Assembly: GCA_003599475.1 (NCBI GenBank)
Contig: QZKK01000038.1
Span: 1 to 10,367, forward strand
Origin: Desulfobacteraceae bacterium
Lineage (GTDB): Bacteria; Desulfobacterota; Desulfobacteria; Desulfobacterales; SURF-15
DNA length: 10,367 bases
Reading direction: 5' to 3'
The notes under the pieces: generated by a model
Database searches by the model: none
What the model was told of the DNA's origin: nothing
Seen by the model: the letters and a program-made list of their open reading frames with translations, nothing else
Part shown: positions 1-6,477 of the stretch, piece after piece
Layout: each line of letters begins with the position of its first letter
Position numbering within the stretch: position 1 is the stretch's first letter
Program-made: the position numbers and the translations under genes

Positions 1-20
1 ACGAATTTACTTGCTCAGGA

Positions 21-96
21 CTTAGTGCCGAGCAAGCAATTATATCTACCCAGTGCCTGATAATACGTCACAATAATTGCGCGTCGAAGCACTAAG
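21..96. repeat. Imperfect inverted repeat with TTAGTGCC words
   Basis: The arms are 21-41 and 75-96. The outer 8 bases (CTTAGTGC / GCACTAAG) and the inner 6 bases (GCAATT / AATTGC) pair perfectly, while 7-8 unpaired bases lie between them. The loop is 33 nt. A second, nested perfect pair, CTTGCTC (10-16) with GAGCAAG (30-36), competes with the first. The word AGTGCC recurs at 24-29 and 52-57, and GTGCCTTAGTGC is read on the minus strand at 89-100, so this looks like a degenerate short-word repeat rather than a plain hairpin. Confidence 0.5.
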
Positions 97-117
97 GCAC
101 AAAGATTGAAACATCAT

Positions 118-136
118 CCGATACGTTCTTTATCGG
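118..136. repeat. Small perfect hairpin
   Basis: CCGATA (118-123) pairs with TATCGG (131-136) around a 7-nt loop. No run of T follows on either strand, so it does not look like an intrinsic terminator. The role is unknown. Confidence 0.35.
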
Positions 137-258
137 TCCATACCTCCTGCAACTTCTCTCCTATTGAAAACGCCTTGGCTCCTGTGCTCTTTCGTGCCGC
201 CGTGTCTTTGCGGCCGACGGTACGCCACAATATGCCTGTCGAAGTTCTATAGAAGTTC

Positions 259-287
259 TTGACAAAAGGGAACGTTCAACGTATTTT
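259..287 (+). promoter_or_regulatory. Sigma-70 promoter of the IHF gene, with overlapping repeats
   Basis: A perfect -35 box TTGACA (259-264) is followed after 17 nt by TATTTT (282-287). Transcription should start near 294, giving a leader of about 57 nt before the ATG at 351. Several repeats overlap the promoter: GAAGTTCT twice (241-248, 252-259) with 11-nt spacing just upstream, CGTTCAA twice (273-279, 294-300) with 21-nt spacing, and an inverted pair GGGAAC (268-273) with GTTCCC (289-294) flanking the -10 box. The last pair is a plausible operator. Which protein binds is not known. Confidence 0.75.
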
Positions 288-333
288 GGTTCCCGTTCAA
301 AAAGCATACCCTCTATCGAGAATCTGCAATTTT

Positions 334-340
334 GGAGGAG
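334..340 (+). promoter_or_regulatory. Ribosome binding site of the IHF gene
   Basis: GGAGGAG lies 10 nt before the ATG at 351. It fixes this start over other possible upstream starts. Confidence 0.8.
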
Positions 341-350
341 CATTTCACGT

Positions 351-632
351 ATGGCGCTTACGAAAGCAAGTATTATCGAATCGATCCACGGCAAACTCGG
401 GCTTCCGAAGAAAAATTGCGCCGATCTGGTCGATGACCTCCTCGATGTCATTAAATCTCGATTGGCAGTCGGCGAAGATGTTCTTGTCAGCGGTTTCGGG
501 AAGTTCTGCGTCAGAGATAAAAACAAGAGGCGCGGACGAAATCCGGCAACCGGGGAAGACATGATGTTGAACGGACGTCGCGTGGTAACGTTTCGATGTT
601 CATCCGTCCTGAGGGACAGGATAAACGGATAA
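351..632 (+). CDS. ihfA: Integration host factor, alpha-type subunit (HU/IHF family)
   Basis: This is a 93-residue DNA-bending protein of the HU/IHF family. The family signature GFGKF sits at residues 48-52. The DNA-binding arm reads RGRNPATGED at 61-70, with the conserved proline (Pro65) that wedges into DNA. It is followed by RRVVTF at 76-81, a form typical of IHF rather than HU. The length is normal for the family. By family knowledge it dimerises with an IHF-beta partner, not encoded here, and sharply bends DNA for promoters, recombination and replication. The ATG has a strong ribosome binding site and its own sigma-70 promoter. The next gene starts 7 nt after the stop, so the two are probably cotranscribed. 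An alpha-like homodimer or a variant HU cannot be excluded. Confidence 0.9.
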   Translation: MALTKASIIESIHGKLGLPKKNCADLVDDLLDVIKSRLAVGEDVLVSGFGKFCVRDKNKRRGRNPATGEDMMLNGRRVVTFRCSSVLRDRING

Positions 633-639
633 CAGCCTT

Positions 640-1761
640 TTGCCTACCGCCATTCCGTTGAAAATGACCCTGTTTTGCTGGCTGGCGGCTGTCTGCCTCC
701 TTGTCCAGCCGCATGCGGCATTCCCATCGGCGGGAGATCCCTCGCAGCCTGTTCACGACGACTACCCGCTTCCGGAAACTTTCAGCCTCTGCGGCGAGGT
801 GTTCCCTTTAGAAGATCGGCATGTCTGGGAGATGCTCGACAGGGAGTTTACCATATCGGTCTGGGACCGTGCCCAGGTTTTCATGTGGTTGAAACGGGCG
901 GGCCGGTACTTTCCGCTGCTCGAAGAAAAGCTTGCGGAGGCCGGGATGCCTCAGGATCTCAAGTATCTGGCTTTGGCGGAAAGCTCTCTGATCGGCTATG
1001 TGAACTCCCGGGCCGGCGCGAAAGGTTACTGGCAGTTCATGGCGCATACCGCGCGCGTCAGCGGTCTTCGCAAAGATTTATTGGTGGACGAGCGACTCAG
1101 CTTCGAACATTCGACACAGGCCGCCTTGGAATACCTCAAACGGCTCAAGGTCATGTTCGGTTCGTGGACATTGGCCATGGCTGCATACAATTGTGGTGAG
1201 AGCCGCCTGAAGAAGGAAATCAGCGAGCAGCGGGTCAAAGAGTACTACCGTCTCGATCTGCCGATAGAAACCGAACGCTACATTTATCGGATTGCCGCCA
1301 TTAAAATCATCATGGAAGATCCCGCCCGATACGGTTATCGGATTCCATCCGAACGGGTTTACCAGCCGCTTCGCTCCGATACGGTAGAAGTCAACAATCG
1401 ACATCAGGTTCATCTTGCCGATCTTGCCCAAGCCTTGGATACCGATTTCAAATCCCTCAAGGAGATGAATCCGCAGATCCTCGGGCGTCATCTTCCTACC
1501 GGTCCGTTCCTGCTTAAAGTCCCGCAGGGGATGGGAGAAAAATTCCCGGCGGTTTTGACCCGGCTGGTACCCCCCGGAAAACCGCAAGCGGGTGTGCCCC
1601 ATTCTGCGCGTACGGATGAATCCTATTATATCGTCAAGCCAGGCGATACGTTGAATCGAATCGCCGTAAAAACCGGGATCAGCGTATCGAATCTGAAGCG
1701 ATACAACGAAATCGACGGATCTCTGATCAAGACCGGTCAGAAGCTTCAACTGCATCCCTGA
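640..1761 (+). CDS. MltD-like lytic transglycosylase with C-terminal LysM domain
   Basis: The 373-residue product starts with a signal peptide (hydrophobic stretch about 10-27, likely cleaved near QPHAA). A soluble-lytic-transglycosylase domain covers about 100-225, with the probable catalytic Glu114 in ALAESSL, the GYWQFM motif at 129-134 and the AAYNCG motif at 181-186. A LysM peptidoglycan-binding domain covers about 329-371 (YYIVKPGDTL start). The middle part at about 240-310 resembles a weaker, degenerate LysM-like linker. The expected role is cleavage of peptidoglycan glycan strands in the periplasm with anhydro-muramic ends. The start is uncertain. The frame opens with TTG at 640, but TTG at 658 and ATG at 664 are also in frame, and none has a good ribosome binding site. 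Translation may be coupled to the IHF gene, which ends 7 nt upstream. MltD is the nearest named relative. Confidence 0.88.
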   Translation: MPTAIPLKMTLFCWLAAVCLLVQPHAAFPSAGDPSQPVHDDYPLPETFSLCGEVFPLEDRHVWEMLDREFTISVWDRAQVFMWLKRAGRYFPLLEEKLAEAGMPQDLKYLALAESSLIGYVNSRAGAKGYWQFMAHTARVSGLRKDLLVDERLSFEHSTQAALEYLKRLKVMFGSWTLAMAAYNCGESRLKKEISEQRVKEYYRLDLPIETERYIYRIAAIKIIMEDPARYGYRIPSERVYQPLRSDTVEVNNRHQVHLADLAQALDTDFKSLKEMNPQILGRHLPTGPFLLKVPQGMGEKFPAVLTRLVPPGKPQAGVPHSARTDESYYIVKPGDTLNRIAVKTGISVSNLKRYNEIDGSLIKTGQKLQLHP

Positions 1762-1767
1762 CCGGTC
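1731..1767. repeat. Two copies of the palindrome GACCGGTC around the stop codon
   Basis: GACCGGTC occurs at 1731-1738 and 1760-1767. The second copy takes in the last two bases of the transglycosylase stop codon. The copies can pair into an 8-bp stem whose 21-nt loop holds another palindrome, GAAGCTTC (1740-1747). No T-run follows directly, so a terminator role is doubtful. Confidence 0.35.
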
Positions 1768-1796
1768 GGTTGAAATTAAGCAATTTTCGGCCTCCG

Positions 1797-1884
1797 TTCA
1801 CAATTTACAATTGACAATTCACAATTTTTGAAGTGAGCCATCGAAATAATTGCCAATTGTAAATTGTAAATTGTCAATCGTGAA
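1797..1884. repeat. Inverted repeat of 7-nt words (nACAATT)
   Basis: The left arm (1797-1826) and right arm (1855-1884) match in inverted orientation at 26 of 30 positions. Both are built from 7-nt words of the form nACAATT (for example CACAATT, TACAATT, GACAATT). Three of the four mismatches fall on the variable first base of a word. The loop is 28 nt. The right arm ends at the ATG annotated as the start of the RlpA gene. It could act as a transcript-end or processing hairpin, but no function is shown by the sequence. Confidence 0.7.
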
Positions 1885-2591
1885 TGAAGTTTCGAAAAAA
1901 GGAAGGGCTCACGGCAAAGTTGCGGAAACCCAATTCCAAGAGTTCGCTTCCCCTGCCGGCGATTTCGGCCTGTATTCTCATCCTTTCCTGCAGTGCCGCC
2001 AGGCTGACCTACGATGTTACCGAAAAGACGGTCGCCACCACATACAAGGTGACCAAACGTGTCGTTAAAACCGGCATCGGAGCCGGGAAAGTAATCTATA
2101 GAATCGGAGAGTTTACGTTTGTCGTTGTCTCGGCTCCCCTTACCTGGCCCTTGACGCGTGAGGAGATCGTTTCGATCGACGACCTGCCGCCGAAGGAGGC
2201 CATCCGCAGCCAGCGGGTCAAAATGGCACCCTATGTGGTCAACGGCAGGCGGTATGTCCCGATGTCCACAACCAAAGCCGAAAAATACCGGGAAGAGGGG
2301 GTCGCAAGCTGGTACGGCTACGAAACCTACCGCCAAAAGGGCGGGCGCATGACCGCAAACGGCGAAGCCTTCCATCCAAATGGGCTCAACGCCGCTCACA
2401 AATATCTTCCGCTTCCCACCTATGTCCGGGTCACCAACCTTGAAAACAGGAAAAGCATCATCGTCCGGGTGAACGACCGGGGGCCGTTTGTGGACGGACG
2501 GATCATCGATCTGAGCGCCGGTGCAGCCAGAAGGCTCGGTTTCTACGAAAAGGGCACGGCAAGGGTGCACGTCGAAGCGCTGAAATTGTAG
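1884..2591 (+). CDS. rlpA: RlpA-family septal-ring lipoprotein
   Basis: This is a 235-residue protein with a double-psi beta-barrel RlpA domain at about 138-235. Visible motifs are GVASWYG (139-145), TANGEAFHPN (157-166), AAHKYLPLPT (170-179) and RVNDRGPFVDGR (195-206). Glu161 and His172 have the spacing of the two residues reported as essential in Pseudomonas RlpA, a lytic transglycosylase acting on stem-peptide-free glycan at the division septum. The N-terminus is basic, then hydrophobic, and ends in a lipobox-like ILSC with Cys36, so an outer-membrane lipoprotein is likely. The SPOR domain of longer relatives is absent. The ATG at 1884 lies in a repeat arm and has no ribosome binding site. 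An in-frame TTG at 1920, with GGAAGGG about 12 nt upstream, would give a more usual signal-peptide length and may be the true start. The neighbouring transglycosylase suggests a shared cell-wall role. Confidence 0.87.
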   Translation: MKFRKKEGLTAKLRKPNSKSSLPLPAISACILILSCSAARLTYDVTEKTVATTYKVTKRVVKTGIGAGKVIYRIGEFTFVVVSAPLTWPLTREEIVSIDDLPPKEAIRSQRVKMAPYVVNGRRYVPMSTTKAEKYREEGVASWYGYETYRQKGGRMTANGEAFHPNGLNAAHKYLPLPTYVRVTNLENRKSIIVRVNDRGPFVDGRIIDLSAGAARRLGFYEKGTARVHVEALKL

Positions 2592-2690
2592 AAGTATAGG
2601 CATTAGGGATGTATGGATGAGTGGACGCAGGATGGCGAACTCGATAGCTTCTCACTACATCCTTATATCCCTGCATCCCTATATTTCTTC
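2591..2690. repeat. Inverted repeat of 8-nt AGGGATnn words at a convergent gene junction
   Basis: The left arm (2591-2624) starts on the last base of the rlpA stop codon. The right arm (2651-2690) covers the last codons and stop of cobA-hemD. Read in the same direction, both arms carry AGGGATGT-like words in roughly 8-nt steps and share blocks such as TATAGG, AGGGAT and GGATG, with a few indels. The fold could act as a two-way terminator for the converging genes, but there is no clean T-run. Confidence 0.6.
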
Positions 2691-4189
2691 AGGATGGCCT
2701 CGACCAGACCTGGGATGGTATAGGTATCTGCGACGATGTGGACGCCGAATCCCAGGCCCCGGGCCGTGTCCGCCGTAATCGGACCGATCGCAGCGACCGT
2801 GACCTCTTTCATGAGCGCTTCGAATTCCTCCTCCGGCAGGAGGGACTTGAAGTTCTTTACCGTCGAGGAACTGGTGAAGGTGACCAGATCGACGCTGTGT
2901 TCACGGAGCCTGCGGATGAGCATGTCCGCATCCTGCCTTACCTCCCGGGTCTCATAAACGGCGACAACATTGACGATGGCACCCATTTTCGACAATTGCT
3001 CGGGAAGCACGGGCCTTGCGGTCTCGGCTCTGGGGATGAGTATTTTTTTCCCCCGAATCGACTCCCTCCCAAAAGCATCGACGATCGATTCGGCCAGATA
3101 ATTTTCCGGCAGAAGATCGCTGCGGAAACCGAAGCTTCGAAGCCTTTCGGCGGTGGCAGGGCCGATGCAGGCCGTTCGGATGTTGCCGAGCGCCCGGACG
3201 TCCCTGCCTTTTTCAAAGAGCCGGTCGAAGAAAACAGACACCCCGTTTACGCTGGTAAAAACAATCCAATCGTATGTTGCAAGAGATTCGATCGCGTCGT
3301 CGAGCGGTTTCGGATCCCTTACGGGAACCACTTCGATGGTCGGGCTCTCCACGCATTCGGCGCCCAATCCGGCCAGCTCTCTCACCAGTTCGCTTGCCTG
3401 GGCGCGGGCTCGGGTGACAACGATTCGTTTTCCAAAAAGCGGCCGGTTCTCATACCATTTCAATGTGTCCCGAAGGCCGACCACGCCCCCGATCACGATG
3501 ACAGCCGGTGCCGTAATGCCGGCCTGCTGCGCCGCATCGCTGATGGTTGCGACCGTTCCGGTAACGGTTTCCTGGTTTACGGTCGTTCCCCAGCGAACCA
3601 GCGCGGCAGGGGTTTCGGGCGGCATGCCGTGGCGGGTAAGCTGCTCCGTGATTTTTGGCAGATTTTTTATCCCCATCAGGAAAACGAGGGTGCCGATTCC
3701 CTTTGCCAGGGCTTCCCAATCGATGCCCGAAACTTCTTTTCCGGGGTCCTCGTGGCCGGTGACAAAGGCGACGGTCGATGTAAACTGCCGATGGGTGAGG
3801 GGGATTCCTGCATATGCCGGGGCTGCAATCGCCGAAGTCACACCGGGCACTACCTCGAAGGGGATGTTCGATCTTACCAGCTCTTCTGCCTCCTCTCCCC
3901 CGCGCCCGAATATGAAAGGATCTCCGCCTTTGAGCCGGGCCACGCGAAATCCTTTCCCGGCTTTTTCTACCAGGAGTGCGTTGATTTTCTCCTGGGACAG
4001 GGTGTGGGCTCCGCCCTTTTTCCCGACATAGATGATTTCCGCATCCTTCCGTGCGCAGTCGAGCAGAGCAGGGGGGGCCAGATAATCGTACACCAGAACG
4101 TCGGCATCCCGGATGCATTCGAGGCCCTTGACGGTGATCAGACCGGGGTCCCCCGGACCCGCACCGATGAGATAGACTTTACCCTTCAT
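2663..4189 (-). CDS. cobA-hemD: Uroporphyrinogen-III C-methyltransferase / uroporphyrinogen-III synthase fusion (CobA-HemD)
   Basis: This is a 508-residue two-domain enzyme. Residues 1 to about 245 are a tetrapyrrole methylase (SUMT) with GAGPGDPGLIT near the start (8-18), RLKGGDPFIFGRGGEE around residue 90 and VPGVTSA after residue 110. It uses S-adenosylmethionine to methylate uroporphyrinogen III at C2 and C7, giving precorrin-2. Residues from about 250 to 508 are a HemD-type uroporphyrinogen-III synthase, recognisable from its position and segments such as VFTSVNGV and the late TFTSSSTVKNF. It closes hydroxymethylbilane to uroporphyrinogen III. The ATG has GAAGG (4199-4203) 9 nt upstream and overlaps the end of hemC by 11 nt, so translation is coupled to it. 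Such fusions are known in anaerobes. The last eight codons and the stop lie inside a repeat, so the C-terminus has probably been reshaped by it. Confidence 0.95.
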   Translation of the reverse strand: MKGKVYLIGAGPGDPGLITVKGLECIRDADVLVYDYLAPPALLDCARKDAEIIYVGKKGGAHTLSQEKINALLVEKAGKGFRVARLKGGDPFIFGRGGEEAEELVRSNIPFEVVPGVTSAIAAPAYAGIPLTHRQFTSTVAFVTGHEDPGKEVSGIDWEALAKGIGTLVFLMGIKNLPKITEQLTRHGMPPETPAALVRWGTTVNQETVTGTVATISDAAQQAGITAPAVIVIGGVVGLRDTLKWYENRPLFGKRIVVTRARAQASELVRELAGLGAECVESPTIEVVPVRDPKPLDDAIESLATYDWIVFTSVNGVSVFFDRLFEKGRDVRALGNIRTACIGPATAERLRSFGFRSDLLPENYLAESIVDAFGRESIRGKKILIPRAETARPVLPEQLSKMGAIVNVVAVYETREVRQDADMLIRRLREHSVDLVTFTSSSTVKNFKSLLPEEEFEALMKEVTVAAIGPITADTARGLGFGVHIVADTYTIPGLVEAILKKYRDAGI

Positions 4190-5117
4190 GGCTGATTGCC
4201 TTCAGTTGATCCAATACTTTGGAGGCCCCCATTGCAAGGAGGCGTTCGGCTAGAGTTTGTCCGATCTTTTCCGCGTCTGAGGTTTTGCCGCAGAGGGTGT
4301 CCCTGAAAACCGAGGCGCCGTCGATTTCAGCGACCAGGCCATCCAATGTCAGCTCGCCTCCGCTCACTCTCCCCATGCCGGCGATCGGAACCTGACAGCT
4401 TCCCCCCAATCGGTGCAGGAAAGCCCGCTCTGCGGATACGACCGTTCGGGTAGCCGGATGGTTCATGATGGAAACGATTCCTTCGATTTCCGGATCCTCC
4501 CTGCGGATCTCGATACACAGGGCACCCTGACCGACGGCGGGCAGCATGACGGAGGTATCGAGATATTCGGTGATTCTTTCCGAAAATCCAAGCCGGGCAA
4601 TGCCCGCGGCGGCAAGGACGACCGCATCCAGATTTTCCGTTTCGAGCTTTCGAAGCCGGGTGTCGATGTTTCCTCTGAGGGGAACGATTTCAAGATCGGG
4701 TCGAACATGGCGAAGCTGTGCACCGCGTCGAAGAGAGCTCGTCCCGATGCGTGCGTGCCCCCTCAAGCCGGCAAAGGTTTTTGCCCCCCGTGAGATCAGA
4801 ACATCGGCCGGATTTTCCCGCTCCGGAATCGCACCGATGCAGAGCCCTGCAGGCAGCTCGGAAGGCATGTCCTTCATGCTGTGTACGGCCAGATCGATTT
4901 TCCCCTGGAGGAGGGCCTCCTCGATCTCTTTTACGAAAAGACCCTTTCCACCGATTTTTGCCAGGGAGACGTCGAGAATCGTATCCCCCTTGGTTTTGAA
5001 GATGACAATCCCGACGGAAAGAGACGGATGGCTGGATTCGATCGCTTTTTTTGCCCAGTTTGCCTGCCAGAGCGCAAGTTGACTTCCCCGCGATCCGATG
5101 GTTACGGTTCCCCTCAT
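4179..5117 (-). CDS. hemC: Hydroxymethylbilane synthase (porphobilinogen deaminase)
   Basis: This is a 312-residue cytosolic enzyme that joins four porphobilinogen units into hydroxymethylbilane, the substrate of the HemD domain encoded just downstream. The N-terminal motif IGSRGSQLALWQAN (7-20), AVHSMKDMP (77-85, with the catalytic Asp83) and LGGSCQVP (237-244, with Cys241 holding the dipyrromethane cofactor) are all intact. The length is usual for the family. The start chosen is the ATG at 5115-5117, because the family N-terminus begins there. A longer in-frame reading would only add residues in the shadow of the zinc-ribbon gene. This ATG overlaps the stop of that gene in the pentamer TGATG and lacks a nearby ribosome binding site, so it is likely translated by re-initiation. 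Confidence 0.97.
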   Translation of the reverse strand: MRGTVTIGSRGSQLALWQANWAKKAIESSHPSLSVGIVIFKTKGDTILDVSLAKIGGKGLFVKEIEEALLQGKIDLAVHSMKDMPSELPAGLCIGAIPERENPADVLISRGAKTFAGLRGHARIGTSSLRRGAQLRHVRPDLEIVPLRGNIDTRLRKLETENLDAVVLAAAGIARLGFSERITEYLDTSVMLPAVGQGALCIEIRREDPEIEGIVSIMNHPATRTVVSAERAFLHRLGGSCQVPIAGMGRVSGGELTLDGLVAEIDGASVFRDTLCGKTSDAEKIGQTLAERLLAMGASKVLDQLKAISHEG

Positions 5118-5344
5118 CAGTGATGGCAGCCGCTGCAGCTCCCGGCAGTGCATCCTCCGCAGGAGGAGCCGGCAGCCCGGGAAACCGTTTCTCCCTTGCT
5201 CCCCTTGCTGACGAATCCGCAGGCGGACATCCGTTTCCCTACCTTTTTGCTGTTGCAGCAAGGGCAGCAGGGTTTTTCATTTCCCATCACCAGGCATTCG
5301 AATTCTTCATTGCATGACTTGCACTGGTATTCGTAAATCGGCAT
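5117..5344 (-). CDS. FmdB-type zinc-ribbon protein with Cys-rich tail
   Basis: This small protein of 75 residues starts MPIYEYQCKSC, the classic opening of the FmdB regulatory-protein family. A zinc ribbon is formed by Cys8 and Cys11 with a second knuckle in the run CCPCC (26-30). Residues 61-75 form a Gly/Ser-spaced Cys-His tail ending in CHH, a second possible metal site seen in many deltaproteobacterial FmdB-like proteins. The family was named for a gene linked to amidase/formamidase expression, but the biochemical role is not established. The start at 5344 has AGAGGGAG about 9 nt upstream (GAGGGAG at 5354-5360). A longer in-frame reading upstream does not match the family. Its stop overlaps the hemC start, which suggests a link to tetrapyrrole synthesis, for example metal sensing. 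That link is inference. Confidence 0.85.
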   Translation of the reverse strand: MPIYEYQCKSCNEEFECLVMGNEKPCCPCCNSKKVGKRMSACGFVSKGSKGETVSRAAGSSCGGCTAGSCSGCHH

Positions 5345-5353
5345 ATAAGCACA

Positions 5354-5360
5354 CTCCCTC
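5354..5360 (-). promoter_or_regulatory. Ribosome binding site of the zinc-ribbon gene
   Basis: GAGGGAG on the minus strand lies 9 nt before the ATG at 5344. It supports the short, family-like start and drives the coupled zinc-ribbon and hemC pair. Confidence 0.75.
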
Positions 5361-5385
5361 TGTTGCTTCATGGATGGAACCATGG

Positions 5386-5458
5386 GCCGGTGGAATCACG
5401 GAATATCCATTCTTCCATCTTTCCGGTCTTATTCGCGTATATCCGTGAAATCAGCGGC
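5386..5458. repeat. Imperfect inverted repeat (CACGGAT / ATCCGTG words)
   Basis: The left arm is 5386-5406 and the right arm 5439-5458. Both read outward as GCCG-n-TG...TCACGGA, with a fully shared TCACGGA core and about 15 of 20 matching positions. The loop of about 32 nt contains TCC-start words in 8-nt steps (from 5406: TCCATTCT, TCCATCTT, TCCGGTCT). It lies between the deoxyhypusine-synthase-like gene and the zinc-ribbon gene, and could mark a transcript boundary. Confidence 0.5.
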
Positions 5459-5509
5459 TGATTTTTACTAAAAGACGAAACTGCATTCTAAGCATTCGAG
5501 TGGGAAAAA

Positions 5510-6460
5510 TCAACTGTCGACGGCTTCGATGACCCCCGCAGCGATCAGGGGGACCATGATTTCATGATGACCGGTGAGGTGAAATCCCCGCCCTCCCAGC
5601 CCTGCCGGGCGCCTGACCACGTTGGTCTCCGGACGATAGTGCCGGATGAAATCCAGGTTGACAGTCGTTAAGCTTTCAACCCGATGCCCCAGGTTGCGGA
5701 CCAGTGTAAGCGCTTTTAGAAAGACCTCCGGCAGCACCACGGCAGAGCCGACATTCAGATAGACTCCGCCGTCGATTGAGGCGACAACCGATGCCAGCGT
5801 CCGGAAATCTCGATGGGTAGCCGCACCGGCAGCCTTTGGATCGAAGCCGGGATGCATATGCAGGATATCGGTTCCGAATGCCACGTGGACGGTCACCGGG
5901 ATCCCCAGCCGGACACCCGCAGCCAGGATGCTGACCTCAGAATGTGGAAGCGACCGTTCGATGATCTCCGATCCGACCGCTTCGCCGAGGCCCGCAGATC
6001 GATCCTCGGCCTTTCCAAGCGCATCGCACAGGAGCTCCGCTGTTTCACGGGCCATGCCGAAAGAACCGTCCTTGAGAGAAGCCTCGACATCCTCCGAGGT
6101 CTTCCCGGCAAGCGCCAGCTCGAGGTCATGGATGATTCCGGCGCCGTTCATGGCAACGGCAGTGACGATGCCGCGCTCCATCAAATCGATGATAACCGGG
6201 TTCAGTCCTACCTTTATGACATGGGCGCCCATTCCTAAGAGGACGGTTTTTTCTGCCCTTGCCGCCTCTGCGATCGAATCGATGACGCTCCGCAGGTCGG
6301 CACCGGCAAGGATATCGGGAAGGCTCGACAGGAACCGGGACAGCGGGCTTCCTTTTTCCCACGCTTCGGAAAAATCGGCGAGATCGACTTTGCTCTTCCG
6401 CTCTGAAAGCGGATACGTATTGAGGCCGCTCAGGTCGATCGGTTCGTATCTTTTGGGCAT
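5510..6460 (-). CDS. Deoxyhypusine-synthase-like protein of unknown function
   Basis: This 316-residue protein probably belongs to the deoxyhypusine-synthase-like NAD-binding fold, judged from VLLGMGAHVIKVGLNP (73-88), the block AVAMNGAGIIHDLE (101-114) and GKTSEDVE (119-126). I recognise the family pattern but no assigned function. Bacteria lack the hypusinated factor eIF5A, so it is not a true deoxyhypusine synthase. No lysine occurs after Lys249, so the lysine that authentic synthases use near the C-terminus is missing. The C-terminal end is instead rich in Gly, Arg and His (LGGRGFHLTGHHE, 288-300). No signal peptide or membrane segment is visible. The ATG has AGAGGT (6467-6472) 6 nt upstream. 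A 165-nt gap with a hairpin repeat separates it from the zinc-ribbon gene. Fold assignment about 60 percent sure; the gene itself is certain. Confidence 0.8.
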   Translation of the reverse strand: MPKRYEPIDLSGLNTYPLSERKSKVDLADFSEAWEKGSPLSRFLSSLPDILAGADLRSVIDSIAEAARAEKTVLLGMGAHVIKVGLNPVIIDLMERGIVTAVAMNGAGIIHDLELALAGKTSEDVEASLKDGSFGMARETAELLCDALGKAEDRSAGLGEAVGSEIIERSLPHSEVSILAAGVRLGIPVTVHVAFGTDILHMHPGFDPKAAGAATHRDFRTLASVVASIDGGVYLNVGSAVVLPEVFLKALTLVRNLGHRVESLTTVNLDFIRHYRPETNVVRRPAGLGGRGFHLTGHHEIMVPLIAAGVIEAVDS

Positions 6461-6477
6461 TCGAGTACCTCTGTTAT

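Larger units (their letters stand above)
1..350. other. Non-coding region upstream of the IHF gene
   Basis: No convincing gene lies here. Reading frames on both strands are short, or are shadows running into the IHF gene. The stretch holds an imperfect long inverted repeat (21-96), a perfect small hairpin CCGATA-N7-TATCGG (118-136), a pair of GAAGTTCT direct repeats (241-248 and 252-259), a sigma-70 promoter (259-287) and the ribosome binding site of the IHF gene (334-340). The left part could hold a small RNA or the end of a transcript from outside the window. Nothing in the sequence decides this. Confidence 0.6.

Noticed and set aside
82..112. CRISPR-repeat-like end ATTGAAAC (105-112) next to a partial palindrome
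   Set aside because: There is only one copy, with no spacer periodicity and no cas gene in the window.
1731..1790. Intrinsic terminator after the transglycosylase gene
   Set aside because: The GACCGGTC pair can form a stem but no T-run follows it directly.
1776..2603. Open frame of 275 codons on the minus strand opposite rlpA
   Set aside because: The plus strand has clear RlpA motifs. The minus frame has no recognisable domain, and its C-terminal part is translated repeat.
2738..4195. Long plus-strand open frame of 485 codons opposite cobA-hemD
   Set aside because: It mirrors a well-conserved enzyme in a high-GC gene and has no recognisable motifs or ribosome binding site.
5118..5261. Longer N-terminus for HemC
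   Set aside because: The added 48 residues are the out-of-frame reading of the zinc-ribbon gene, and the family N-terminus begins at the ATG at 5117.
5345..5383. Longer N-terminus for the zinc-ribbon protein
   Set aside because: The family starts at MPIYEY, and a good ribosome binding site lies inside the would-be extension.
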